Below, piece by piece: positions 7,929 through 15,976 of a stretch of 64,000 nucleotides of DNA. Every line of letters begins with the position of its first letter. Position 1 is the first letter of the stretch. The stretch spans positions 22,135-86,134 of the forward strand of contig DATIHR010000005.1 in assembly GCA_035480575.1 (NCBI GenBank), written 5' to 3'. The stretch comes from PMNU01 sp035480575 (GTDB taxonomy: Bacteria > Patescibacteriota > Saccharimonadia > Saccharimonadales > UBA4665). The notes beneath the pieces are model-generated. The model saw nothing but the letters and a program-made list of their open reading frames with translations, ran no database searches and was not told where the DNA came from. The position numbers were made by a program, and so were the translations under genes.

Positions 7929-9583
7929 TACAACAAGAGCTGCTGGCGGCCGGTTTTAGCGGTGAAATGGACGCGAGCGCAGAAGCAAAAGAAAAATATA
8001 GCCACGACGCATCGCTGTTCGAAATTAAACCACAGTTGGTGGTCATGCCCAAAAACAGCCAAGACGTACAAAAGTTGGTCAAGTTTGTTGCTGCGTATAA
8101 ATCTAAATACCCCGAGCTGTCGCTAACAGCCCGCTCGGCCGGCACCGATATGTCCGGCGGTGCCATTAATGAAGGTATTATTGTCGACTTTAATAAGCAC
8201 TTTACTACCATTAAAAGCGTAACAGCTAGCGAAGCCCACACCGAGCCTGGTGTGTTTTATCGCGATTTCGACCTAGAGACCATAAAGCATAACGTTATTA
8301 TGCCCGCCTACCCTGCAAGCCGCGATTTGTGCACTGTTGGTGGTATGGTTGCCAACAATTCGGGCGGCGAAAAATCCCTGGAATTTGGCAAGGTTAAAGA
8401 CTTTATTAACGAATTGAAGGTAGTCTTTGCCGATGGCAACGAATACACCGTACGGCCACTCAAGCGTATAGAGCTTGTTAAAAAAATGGCCCAAAAAGAT
8501 TACGAAGGGCGTTTGTACAAGCAAGTGTTTGACCTATGCGAGAAGCACTACGATGTTATTAAGACAGCCCGCCCGCATGTCAGTAAAAACTCCATGGGCT
8601 ACAACCTGTGGGATGTGTGGGACCGCGACACCGGCATATTTGACATGACCAAGCTAATCGTTGGTTCGCAGGGCACCTTGGGCTTTGTAACCGACATAAA
8701 GTACCGGCTGGTGCCCCGGAGGGCGCACTCTGGGCTGCTCGTGCTGTTTATGCGGGATACAAAGCAGCTTGGCAATTTGGTTAATACCGTACTGGCCCAC
8801 AAGCCCGCGGCATTTGAATCGTTCGACGACACGACCCTTATTTTATCTATCCGCTTTATGCCCTACTTTTTAAAGATGCTGGGACTGGTGCGGTTTATAA
8901 AACTGCTGATAAACCTGATTCCCGATGGCCTGCAGCTGCTCCGCGGCATACCTAAAATGGTTTTAATGGTGGAGTTCGACGGTAACACCGAGGCGGAGGT
9001 ACGCGAGCGTATAAAAACCCTGCACCGCGAACTACGCCATGTACGGGCCCGCTACGAAATTAACGGTTTCGAAGAAGACCCCACCGAAGGCCGGGCCGAA
9101 AAATTTTGGATTATGCGCCGGCACAGCTTTAACTTACTTCGCTCCAAGGTGCGCGACAAACACACGGCACCGTTCATTGACGACCTTATTGTAAACCCGC
9201 AGTACCTGCCGGAATTTTTGCCCAAGCTGCGCCGTATTATTAAAAAGTACAAACTGTTTGCCACACTGCAGGGTCACATTGGCGATGGCAACTTCCACAT
9301 TATTCCCCTCATGAAAATAGAAGAAACACGCGAACGTAAAAAGCTACTGCCCGCCATGAAAGAAGTCGACGAGCTGGTGCTCAAGTACAAAGGGTCGCTG
9401 TCGGGCGAACATAACGACGGCTTAGTACGCGGCCCATGGCTAGAGCAGCAGTTTGGCCGCAAGGTAGTTGGCCTTTTCCGCGATGTAAAACACATTTTTG
9501 ACCCCGACAACATCTTTAACCCCCACAAAAAATCTGACGCCGACTGGGACTATAGCTTTAGCCACGTCCGCCGTAGTTTCTAA
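7919..9583 (+). CDS. FAD-linked oxidase, D-lactate dehydrogenase-like
   Basis: 554 aa. The N-terminal FAD_binding_4 (PCMH-type) domain spans roughly residues 40-260 (RSAGTDMSGGAINEGIIVDF; TVGGMVANNSGGEKSLEFGKV). The C-terminal FAD-oxidase domain carries GHIGDGNFHIIPLM and SGEHNDGL, typical of D-lactate/glycolate dehydrogenases of the GlcD/Dld type. No C-terminal Fe-S domain is present. Likely role: oxidise D-lactate or another 2-hydroxyacid and pass electrons to quinone. The substrate is inferred from family only. The start has a good GGGGAG ribosome-binding site, buried in a long potential hairpin. Single-gene unit followed by a separate promoter. Confidence 0.85.
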   Translation: MDSLQQELLAAGFSGEMDASAEAKEKYSHDASLFEIKPQLVVMPKNSQDVQKLVKFVAAYKSKYPELSLTARSAGTDMSGGAINEGIIVDFNKHFTTIKSVTASEAHTEPGVFYRDFDLETIKHNVIMPAYPASRDLCTVGGMVANNSGGEKSLEFGKVKDFINELKVVFADGNEYTVRPLKRIELVKKMAQKDYEGRLYKQVFDLCEKHYDVIKTARPHVSKNSMGYNLWDVWDRDTGIFDMTKLIVGSQGTLGFVTDIKYRLVPRRAHSGLLVLFMRDTKQLGNLVNTVLAHKPAAFESFDDTTLILSIRFMPYFLKMLGLVRFIKLLINLIPDGLQLLRGIPKMVLMVEFDGNTEAEVRERIKTLHRELRHVRARYEINGFEEDPTEGRAEKFWIMRRHSFNLLRSKVRDKHTAPFIDDLIVNPQYLPEFLPKLRRIIKKYKLFATLQGHIGDGNFHIIPLMKIEETRERKKLLPAMKEVDELVLKYKGSLSGEHNDGLVRGPWLEQQFGRKVVGLFRDVKHIFDPDNIFNPHKKSDADWDYSFSHVRRSF

Positions 9584-9586
9584 GCA

Positions 9587-9615
9587 TTGTTTTCTATATT
9601 TAATTTTTTTATTAT
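9587..9615 (+). promoter_or_regulatory. Promoter of the gene starting at 9622
   Basis: TTGTTT (9587-9592), 17-bp spacer, TATTAT (9610-9615). The -10 ends 6 nt before the ATG at 9622, so the transcript would begin at or next to the start codon. Confidence 0.5.
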
Positions 9616-9621
9616 ATGGCG

Positions 9622-10308
9622 ATGAACCGGTTTCGTGCTGAGGTTGATCAAGCTGTTACTAACGCTGCCCCAATGGTGCTTGAGGGCGGAAAATGGGTAC
9701 CACGCAAAACGGACCCAATGTTTCATGCGTACAATGCCAAAGAACAGAAAACGGGCGAGCCATTGCCGGATGATTTGAGCATATGGAGATTTGCCGATGA
9801 TGCTCCGCTTAGGTTCCCGAGGCGGGATCAGATCCGCGACGACGGCCTGAACAAGCACTCAGTACTGCTTGATACTCCGGATGATGTATACGAGGCGATG
9901 GTAGATGTCTACAGGGCGACCGGCAGACCTTTGGCTGAGTTTTCTGCAAACAGACGAAATCTGGATGCCACTGTAGAGTACGTAGAGTGGCGTGCAAAAG
10001 CTGCGGCCATGATTGGCGAGCATACGCCAACGTATCTTATTAATCTTTATGTAGGGTACTTAAGTTTAGAAGGTAGAGTAGGCTATTCTAAAACGCATGC
10101 TCATGCGGTGGATTTTATACCAGCCGGGTTGGTTACGACTCGTATTGGCTCGGCAACTATATCGGCCTACCCGCCGCAATTAAGACCTGGAGATCTGGAT
10201 ATGATTACTACCTTGGGTTTCCGCAATGTGACAGAAGTCGCCTTGCTTGCGCAACGGTATGATCTTCCCTTTCCGCAGAGTATCGCAAACATGAGCCGGT
10301 CAAACTAG
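9622..10308 (+). CDS. Hypothetical protein, 228 aa, probably leaderless
   Basis: Two in-frame ATGs occur at 9616 and 9622. The second is chosen because the TATTAT box ends 6 nt before it and no Shine-Dalgarno exists. No known domain recognised; the protein has no signal peptide or membrane helix. The C-terminal half (DMITTLGFRNVTEVALLAQRYDLPF) looks like a small helical module. Codon use resembles that of its neighbours. Confidence 0.7.
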   Translation: MNRFRAEVDQAVTNAAPMVLEGGKWVPRKTDPMFHAYNAKEQKTGEPLPDDLSIWRFADDAPLRFPRRDQIRDDGLNKHSVLLDTPDDVYEAMVDVYRATGRPLAEFSANRRNLDATVEYVEWRAKAAAMIGEHTPTYLINLYVGYLSLEGRVGYSKTHAHAVDFIPAGLVTTRIGSATISAYPPQLRPGDLDMITTLGFRNVTEVALLAQRYDLPFPQSIANMSRSN

Positions 10309-10339
10309 TGGCCGGTAAAGCATTGCTTGCATAATATCC

Positions 10340-10351
10340 ATGCCCGGGCAT
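10340..10351. repeat. 12-bp perfect palindrome in the 10.3-kb intergenic region
   Basis: ATGCCCGGGCAT lies between a CATAAT -10-like box and the start of the gene at 10382. Possible operator; no known regulator assigned. Confidence 0.35.
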
Positions 10352-10381
10352 ATGCTTGGTATGTAACCCGAAGGGATTCGT

Positions 10382-10930
10382 ATGCGATTGGCTCAGCTTG
10401 AAGTCGTACTAGATGACAGACTTAACAAAAAAGCACCCGTAACTATACCGCCGAATGGGCGCAGTATGTTGGCCGACGGGCTGTGGATTATTACGCTTAT
10501 CGTTGGCATTTTACAGTTACTTGCGTCGTATTGGCTGTGGGAAGCTGGGCATCGGATAGACAGCTTGGTTGATTACGCCAATGCGGTCTCGTCGTATTAT
10601 GGTGGCGCCCCGTTGGCTGCAACCCATTTAAGCCCGTTCTTTTATTTGTCGTTGCTTGGCATGGGGACAGTAGCGGCGTTGTTGCTGCTTGCCTCGCCAG
10701 GGCTGAAAGCCATGAAAAAAGACGGCTGGCAGATGGCATATTATGCGGTGATCATAGAGGCGGCGACGGCTGTGTTGCTGCTGTTAACCAAACAAGGTGG
10801 TTTTGACGATTTTCTATTGTCACTTCTGGGCGTAGTGGTTGGCGCCTATGTGTTGTTCCAAGTGCGGGATCGTTTTAAGACGCACAAGGCAGCGCATGGC
10901 CATCCAGCCAATGATGACCCTTCTGAATAA
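10382..10930 (+). CDS. Hypothetical membrane protein, 182 aa, about four TM segments
   Basis: Hydrophobic segments occur near residues 32-52, 82-104, 117-137 and 142-160. The N-terminus is cytoplasmic-looking and polar, and the tail is His/Asp-rich (KTHKAAHGHPANDDPSE). An AAGGG ribosome-binding site lies 7 nt before the ATG. Followed directly by a bidirectional terminator shared with the convergent RNA-binding protein gene. Family not recognised. Confidence 0.75.
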   Translation: MRLAQLEVVLDDRLNKKAPVTIPPNGRSMLADGLWIITLIVGILQLLASYWLWEAGHRIDSLVDYANAVSSYYGGAPLAATHLSPFFYLSLLGMGTVAALLLLASPGLKAMKKDGWQMAYYAVIIEAATAVLLLLTKQGGFDDFLLSLLGVVVGAYVLFQVRDRFKTHKAAHGHPANDDPSE

Positions 10931-10934
10931 CAAC

Positions 10935-10971
10935 TAAAAAAAGACGCCCCCGTAATGTGGGCGTCTTTTTT
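10935..10971. terminator. Bidirectional intrinsic terminator
   Basis: The stem AAAGACGCCC/GGGCGTCTTT has a short loop, A-run and T-run. It separates the convergent genes ending at 10930 (+) and 10988 (-). Confidence 0.9.
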
Positions 10972-10987
10972 GTCAGACCGAATGCTA

Positions 10988-11305
10988 CTAGTAGCGGTCG
11001 CGATCGTTGTTGCGGTTGCCACCGCCACCACCGTTAAATGGGCGGCGTTCGCGGTTCTCTTGCGGGCGAGCCTCGCTTACGGCGACGGCACGGCCGTTGA
11101 TTTCCTTGCCGTCCATGCCTTTAACGGCTGCCTGCGCTTCTTCGTCAGAGCTCATTTCAACGAAACCGAAGCCCTTTGAGCGGCCGGTTTCGCGGTCGAT
11201 GATAACCTTTGCGGATGCGACAGTGCCGAAGGCGGCAAATGCATCAGCAAGTTGGTCGTCGTCGACGCCATAACTTAATGAACCAACAAATAGTTTTGTT
11301 GCCAT
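10988..11305 (-). CDS. RRM-domain RNA-binding protein, glycine/arginine-rich tail
   Basis: 105 aa. A single RNA recognition motif spans residues 3-80, with RNP-2 (LFVGSL) and RNP-1 (KGFGFVEM). A short Gly/Asn/Arg/Asp-rich tail (FNGGGGGNRNNDRDRY) follows, the architecture of cyanobacterial and eukaryotic cold-inducible RNA-binding proteins. Likely an RNA chaperone acting on structured mRNA. A long 5' leader (about 115 nt) separates the promoter at 11429-11453 from the ATG, which would suit post-transcriptional or cold control. The leader function is inference. Confidence 0.92.
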   Translation of the reverse strand: MATKLFVGSLSYGVDDDQLADAFAAFGTVASAKVIIDRETGRSKGFGFVEMSSDEEAQAAVKGMDGKEINGRAVAVSEARPQENRERRPFNGGGGGNRNNDRDRY

Positions 11306-11428
11306 TTGGTAACTTATCCTCTTTCTCGTACTGAGGTAAGTCCCGTGGTGGGATTAGCTGCTCCCCAGAATTCTAATCTGTTAATACTTTACTGAACTAT
11401 CATGTAGCAGCGCATTTCTAGCAACTAT

Positions 11429-11453
11429 AGTATAGCAGTAATCGTCTATTCAA
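11429..11453 (-). promoter_or_regulatory. Promoter of the RRM protein gene
   Basis: On the minus strand, TTGAAT (11453-11448), 18-bp spacer, TATAGT (11429-11424); an overlapping alternative -10 is TATACT (11434-11429). It leaves an untranslated leader of about 110 nt. Confidence 0.5.
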
Positions 11454-11473
11454 TAAATAGCGATTTTTACAAT

Positions 11474-13402
11474 CTATGTTGCAGTATATGACCGCAGGAA
11501 TTGTTTGGCTTGTTTTTGTTCGTGTAGGGTTATGGCCACCGATTCTTCTATGGGGTGGCATAGCTCGGTTATGCAGTTTTTTGGTGTAAGTACCCCGCTT
11601 TGCCGGGCGTGTGAGCGCGCCAGCTTCAAGTGGTACGTCATGTCGCCACACAGAGCGGTTAAGGTATGATGCCAAAAGTATCGCTGCATGGCTGGCATGA
11701 GCGTCTTTAGGTTATGCCTGCCTGGCTGTATGTTCATATCTTGCAAAATGCGCGTAATGACGTAGGTACTATGGCCGGCATGTATGTCGTCTTGCCAATC
11801 GTGCACATCGTCGCTTAGTTGCCGCGCAATAATGTAGTGCGCCAGAGCGTTGGTAATATGCGTAGCCGAAGGGTCTGTTGGTGCAATGCCTACCGAGGCT
11901 AATACGCCGAGGGGTGTAAGCGTATGGCCCATGGATCGTTCGGCTAGCACGCGGAGCGAACCATAGTCTGGCAGTGCGGTAATATCCAGCCTGCCTGTAC
12001 TGACGGTAAAACGAGCATTGGCTAGCTCCCAGGCGTTGGCGCTATCGATGGTATCGAATGCCGCAAGTACGCTGGCTTGGTATCCAGCATGCTCCGGCAG
12101 AGCGTGCATAAATGCAAGCAGTGAGCGACGCAAGGCAGCATTGGCTACAGATAATTGGCGGGTATTGCCCTCGTCGTCTAAAAAATCATCGTAAATGGTG
12201 TATGCCATCCATCCGAATAAGTTGGCAGTGCCGAGGCGCGCGAACAGCGTCGTATGTGCCGGCGGCGGTTTCATAAGCGACTGCGCAAACAGGTATGGCA
12301 GTAGTATAATCTCGCGACTGTTTTGCAGGCGTTCCATGTGATCGAGCATGGCTAGGCTCTCCGTGCGTAACGCGCTTGGTAGCGCCGTGAGGTCCGTGCG
12401 GACATCAGAGAGGATGGTCGTATACATATGTTGCCCTTGTGGTTCCTTGCGACGGACAGTTGCCGTGGGCGGGGCTGGTGGCTCGTGTAGCGCCTCGATC
12501 ACAAGTGCGGTCGTTAAAACTGCAGCGCCGTGGTAATGCGTTTTGCCCTTTTGGGCGGGGTCAATACAGTATGCCTCGGCTGGCCAGGAGCCGTTTGGTT
12601 GCTGAGCGGCTATAAGGTATTGTACGGCTGCTTTTGGTAGTGGTTGGTGGAGCGAACGCAGCGATGAAAGTGCCAGTGCTGTACGGAGCGGCGTTCCCCA
12701 GTGTCCTTCGTCGGTTTGGGCTGCTTGAATATGATGCGCGAGGCGGTTGGCGTGCGTGCCCTTGTACGCGCGGGCCACATAGTACCATAACGGATAGACG
12801 GTCGGATAGTATGGCGAGTGGTAGGCCTGGTGTGTTATGGCATGATCCATAAGTTTGTCTAGGCTTGGTAGCGAGCTATCCACGAGCCGTAACAGAAAAG
12901 CGACATTGCAGTTTACTGCCAGGTCTACATCGAGCCATACACGTTCGCTATCTGGCGGCACGAGCCAGGTACGGTACGGGCCGCCTACCTCTGTTTCTGT
13001 GGCAAGCAGGAGTTTGACCACGGCACCTAACACGGCACCGTCAATAACTGTAGGGTCGTGACGACGTAGCCCAATAAGAGCGCAGGCAGTGTCGTCGAGG
13101 TCGTCGGGATATGCCAGGCGGGTTCGCTCGGGGGCATGCACTGCCCAATAGTTAAATGCCCACGTGTCGCTCCGCTGTGCTATAAGCCATGCGGCGAGAC
13201 GATTGGTAATTGGTTGGGCAGTTGGTACTGTCACCAGGGCGTTTAATAGAATAGCTGGCGCAAAAGTTGTGTGATATGTTTTTGCTTTTGTAAAAGGCGC
13301 TTGGTTTGGACTTGAAAAGCTGACAAACCCGCCGTCCGGCGCTTGCTTGTTGCGCACAAAGGCAATGGCTCGCTCTATTGTATAGGCCCGCCCCTGTTCC
13401 AT
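11474..13402 (-). CDS. Bifunctional terpene-cyclase-like fusion: class II cyclase barrel plus prenyl-synthase-fold domain
   Basis: 642 aa. Residues 1-305 are a squalene-hopene-cyclase/prenyltransferase alpha-alpha barrel with QW-type repeats (QAPDGGF, QTDEGHWG, QQPNGSW) and a DLDDTA motif at 101-106. That motif matches the class II cyclase general-acid DxDDTA. Residues 325-642 are an all-helical class I/isoprenyl-synthase-like domain with two Asp-rich motifs, DDFLD (405-409) and DDVHD (531-535). A Pro-rich linker joins them at about 307-325. Predicted to act on a polyprenyl diphosphate; substrate and product are unknown. It follows the histidine kinase by 5 bp in one operon. The class II assignment rests on the motif and repeats only. 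Confidence 0.8.
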   Translation of the reverse strand: MEQGRAYTIERAIAFVRNKQAPDGGFVSFSSPNQAPFTKAKTYHTTFAPAILLNALVTVPTAQPITNRLAAWLIAQRSDTWAFNYWAVHAPERTRLAYPDDLDDTACALIGLRRHDPTVIDGAVLGAVVKLLLATETEVGGPYRTWLVPPDSERVWLDVDLAVNCNVAFLLRLVDSSLPSLDKLMDHAITHQAYHSPYYPTVYPLWYYVARAYKGTHANRLAHHIQAAQTDEGHWGTPLRTALALSSLRSLHQPLPKAAVQYLIAAQQPNGSWPAEAYCIDPAQKGKTHYHGAAVLTTALVIEALHEPPAPPTATVRRKEPQGQHMYTTILSDVRTDLTALPSALRTESLAMLDHMERLQNSREIILLPYLFAQSLMKPPPAHTTLFARLGTANLFGWMAYTIYDDFLDDEGNTRQLSVANAALRRSLLAFMHALPEHAGYQASVLAAFDTIDSANAWELANARFTVSTGRLDITALPDYGSLRVLAERSMGHTLTPLGVLASVGIAPTDPSATHITNALAHYIIARQLSDDVHDWQDDIHAGHSTYVITRILQDMNIQPGRHNLKTLMPAMQRYFWHHTLTALCGDMTYHLKLARSHARQSGVLTPKNCITELCHPIEESVAITLHEQKQAKQFLRSYTAT

Positions 13403-13407
13403 ATATA

Positions 13408-14769
13408 TCAGGCTTTCGGCAGCTTTAGCACGAAGCTCGTGTATTCGGTGATGTTGTCAAGATATAGCGTGCCGCTAAAATGCTTTTCGGCAATTTGCCG
13501 CGCAATTGATAGGCCCATGCCCATACCGACTTCTTTAGTGCTATAAAATGGTTCAAATAATTTGGCGCGTTCGCTGGCAGGAATACCTTTGCCCCAATCA
13601 CTAACGGCAATAGTAAGCTGGTCGTCTTGTTCCTGGATGTGGATTACTACTTGTTTCGGATCGGCTACGTCGAGTTCGTCGTACGCATCGATAGCATTGC
13701 TAATGATATTGGCTATTAGTTGCCGGAACCGTACCGATTCGCCACGGACGCGCAATTGTTTGCGGTCGCCCGTTGCTTCGAGTTGCAGTGTAACGGCATT
13801 TCGTGCGGCGCGGTGCTTTAAGATGCCAACGACTTCCTCTGTCTCGGTGGCGACATTAAATGGCCGAACAACTGACTTACCTTGTAATTGATCGCGAACT
13901 TTTAGAAGCATGTCGTCAATGTAGCGAATGCTGCGTTTGGCGCGTTTCAATACTTGCGAATGTTCCTGCGATTCCAAGCCCTCGATGTCTAGGCTCAGGC
14001 TCGTTAAATGCCCAGCGAGCTCATGCAGGAGCGCGGTACTGATTTTGCCAAGTTCGGCAAAGCGGTATAGTTGTTGCAAACGTTCAAACTGGACTGCCTG
14101 TAATTCGCGCGTTCGTTCCTCTACGGTCGTTTCGAGTAAATCGCGCTGGCGTTTTAAGTTCAGCTCGGCGCGCTGTGCTCGCGCCAGTGAATGTTCCATA
14201 CGCACGTTAAACAGCCATGTTACGAGGCCGACGACCACGAATATAATGCAGAACCCCATAACAATCCCATAGTCCAGGGCTGAGTGCGTCCAGCTAAGGT
14301 CTGGCCTAAGAGTGCCGGCATTTTGGTGAACCTGCAGCACGCTGACTGTGCCAATAACGAATGCCGTGCTGTACAAGGAATATTTTGCGCCCAGTAGTAT
14401 GGCAGACAAGATGATAAGCAGCGCATAGAGCGCAACGGTTACAGGCATGGTTACGCCCCATGCTAACGAAGCGCCTACGGCAAATAGCGCATAAATGCTT
14501 AGTAGTATCAACGATGCAATATAATGCTGCCGGCTGCGTGACAGCCCGTACGTGCCAGCTGTGACGGCTAGGACGACAATAAAAATAAGGATACGTGCGT
14601 CAACATAGTGGTTGCCCCAGGCAAAATAGCTGACCAGCAAAATACAGAGCGCTAGTAATTCTACGAGCAGCGTACCAACAAGCAGCACATTTAAAACCAG
14701 CTCGCGATTTCGTAGGTCTTCATCAAGCTGAGTGGGTTTAATGTAGTCGGTATATAGTTTACGGAACAT
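13408..14769 (-). CDS. Membrane sensor histidine kinase
   Basis: 453 aa. About six membrane helices span residues 25-190 with hardly any periplasmic domain, suggesting sensing within the membrane. A coiled coil (195-235) leads to a dimerisation domain with the phosphoacceptor in LLHELAGH (His249). The HATPase domain has an N box (NIISNAIDAY), G1 (DWGKGI) and G2 (GMGMGLSI). The stop codon lies 5 bp from the terpene-enzyme start. The cognate regulator is at 15020-15691, with a 38-codon ORF between. Intramembrane-sensing kinases often respond to lipids or envelope-active compounds. Confidence 0.9.
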   Translation of the reverse strand: MFRKLYTDYIKPTQLDEDLRNRELVLNVLLVGTLLVELLALCILLVSYFAWGNHYVDARILIFIVVLAVTAGTYGLSRSRQHYIASLILLSIYALFAVGASLAWGVTMPVTVALYALLIILSAILLGAKYSLYSTAFVIGTVSVLQVHQNAGTLRPDLSWTHSALDYGIVMGFCIIFVVVGLVTWLFNVRMEHSLARAQRAELNLKRQRDLLETTVEERTRELQAVQFERLQQLYRFAELGKISTALLHELAGHLTSLSLDIEGLESQEHSQVLKRAKRSIRYIDDMLLKVRDQLQGKSVVRPFNVATETEEVVGILKHRAARNAVTLQLEATGDRKQLRVRGESVRFRQLIANIISNAIDAYDELDVADPKQVVIHIQEQDDQLTIAVSDWGKGIPASERAKLFEPFYSTKEVGMGMGLSIARQIAEKHFSGTLYLDNITEYTSFVLKLPKA

Positions 14770-14788
14770 ATTCTGTTAATAAATACAG

Positions 14789-14843
14789 GAATCGGATGAT
14801 GGTCTAGACCTGATGATGCAGAGCCCGTCGCAGCGTCCGATTC
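14789..14843. repeat. Inverted repeat in the leader of the histidine kinase gene
   Basis: Arms GAATCGGA (14789-14796) and TCCGATTC (14836-14843), with an inner palindrome GGTCTAGACC (14801-14810), lie between the 38-codon ORF and the kinase ATG. Possible RNA hairpin affecting the relative expression of operon genes. Confidence 0.4.
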
Positions 14844-14879
14844 TTGTAGAGTGGGCTTCTTACCGTCCCCTAAGCGATC

Positions 14880-14996
14880 CTAGGCTACACTTGCCCAAGG
14901 ACCACTGTCGGTGATGGCTTTGTGTACGGCTAGTTTCTCAACAGATGCTGCATCGCGCGTTTTACCGCTGAGAATACTCGTCATAACGTCGCTCAT
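14880..14996 (-). CDS. Small peptide ORF, 38 aa, between response regulator and kinase
   Basis: An ATG at 14996 follows a GGGGGAGGGGGAG ribosome-binding stretch, the strongest type in this window. It opens 38 codons starting MSDVMTSILSGKTRDAA and ending SGPWASVA, closed by TAG at 14880. It starts 23 bp after the regulator stop and is followed about 110 bp later by the kinase. Too short for automatic gene finding. Could be a signalling peptide for the adjacent kinase, a substrate or a leader peptide; no homology recognised. Confidence 0.55.
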   Translation of the reverse strand: MSDVMTSILSGKTRDAASVEKLAVHKAITDSGPWASVA

Positions 14997-15019
14997 AACT
15001 CCCCCTCCCCCTCTTTATG

Positions 15020-15691
15020 TTACGCATCATCAATCATATAACCAATACCATAGGCTGTTTTTATGAGGTCGCCCCCAAATGGCCTGTCAATTTTGTCCCG
15101 TAAGTGCTTAATATGTACGTCGACGGTGTTGTGCCAGGTCTCCTTGTTGGAATCCCAGGCATGATCCACAATCATGGCGCGCGTGACGGCCCGGCCGCGG
15201 TTGCGCACAAGGTATTCTAAAATATCAAATTCTTTGCGCCGGAGCGGAATCATAACACCCGCTCGCTCAACGCGACGACGGGCTGGGTCTATAAGGAGGT
15301 CCTCGATGATAATAACACTGTTTTTGGGGTTTGCAGGTACGCGACGCAACAGTGCGGTCATGCGGGCACGCAGCTCGGCGATATTAAACGGTTTTATTAG
15401 GTAATCGTCGGCACCGCCGTTCAATAGGCTGACACGACTGGCAACGTCGTCCTCTGCGGTCAGAATAATAATAGGTGTGATGATGCGGTGGGTGCGGAGG
15501 GCCTTGCATATGTCGTAGCCATTTTTGTCAGGCAAATGCAAATCCAACACAATCATGTCGTAACCGCCGGTGTATGCGCGTCGCAACCCATCGTCGCCCG
15601 AATGGGCGAGATCAACGGTGAACATGCTGCTAAGGTGGGTCTTAAGACTTTTGGCTAGTGATCGGTTATCTTCGATAACTAATAATTTCAT
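15020..15691 (-). CDS. OmpR/PhoB-family response regulator
   Basis: 223 aa. The receiver domain (1-115) has acidic residues E7/D8, phospho-acceptor Asp50 (MIVLDLHLPD) and Lys100 (YLIKPF). The C-terminal winged helix (125-222) ends with the typical VDVHIKHLRDKI...IKTAYGIGYMI. First gene of the operon regulator - small peptide - kinase - terpene enzyme. A direct repeat of GTACCT 10 bp apart lies upstream, the spacing used by this family for tandem binding. Confidence 0.95.
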   Translation of the reverse strand: MKLLVIEDNRSLAKSLKTHLSSMFTVDLAHSGDDGLRRAYTGGYDMIVLDLHLPDKNGYDICKALRTHRIITPIIILTAEDDVASRVSLLNGGADDYLIKPFNIAELRARMTALLRRVPANPKNSVIIIEDLLIDPARRRVERAGVMIPLRRKEFDILEYLVRNRGRAVTRAMIVDHAWDSNKETWHNTVDVHIKHLRDKIDRPFGGDLIKTAYGIGYMIDDA

Positions 15692-15813
15692 TACCTGCCC
15701 TTACCGACCTATCGTAGCAGTGTAATTATTAAATTGTCATTAACTCTCTCAAAGATATTGGGCGTTGCGATTTTTACAGAGTTCGTATTCTTTTAATGTT
15801 TGGGTGCAATACT

Positions 15814-15829
15814 GTACCTATTAGTACCT
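15814..15829. promoter_or_regulatory. Candidate response-regulator box (10-bp-spaced direct repeat)
   Basis: GTACCT occurs at 15814-15819 and again at 15824-15829, exactly 10 bp apart, about 125 bp upstream of the regulator start. OmpR/PhoB-type proteins bind tandem half-sites with about 10-11 bp periodicity, so autoregulation is plausible. Confidence 0.35.
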
Positions 15830-15847
15830 GTTTACAGAGGTGCTAAT

Positions 15848-15907
15848 AAACCAATACGACCGCTCAGACTTTTTGGGTGGGCATAGTCTGAGCGATCGTA
15901 TTGGTTT
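15848..15907. terminator. Large 23-bp hairpin between the 147-aa gene and the regulator operon
   Basis: Arms 15848-15870 and 15885-15907 pair over 23 positions around a 14-nt loop. The single deviation (C15860 opposite A15895) becomes a G-U pair when transcribed from the minus strand, so RNA from the upstream minus-strand gene would fold perfectly. No long U-tract follows. Likely a terminator or mRNA-stabilising hairpin of that operon. Confidence 0.6.
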
Positions 15908-15976
15908 AATGATACCGCAAAAATGTATATTGTGCTTTATTACTTGTGCTTTTTTTGACGTGTTTTTTTGAGAATC

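Noticed and set aside
7642..8241. 199-codon minus-strand ORF across the oxidase leader
   Set aside because: Overlaps two real genes on either side. The leader's inverted repeat and the leader ORF explain the open frame better.
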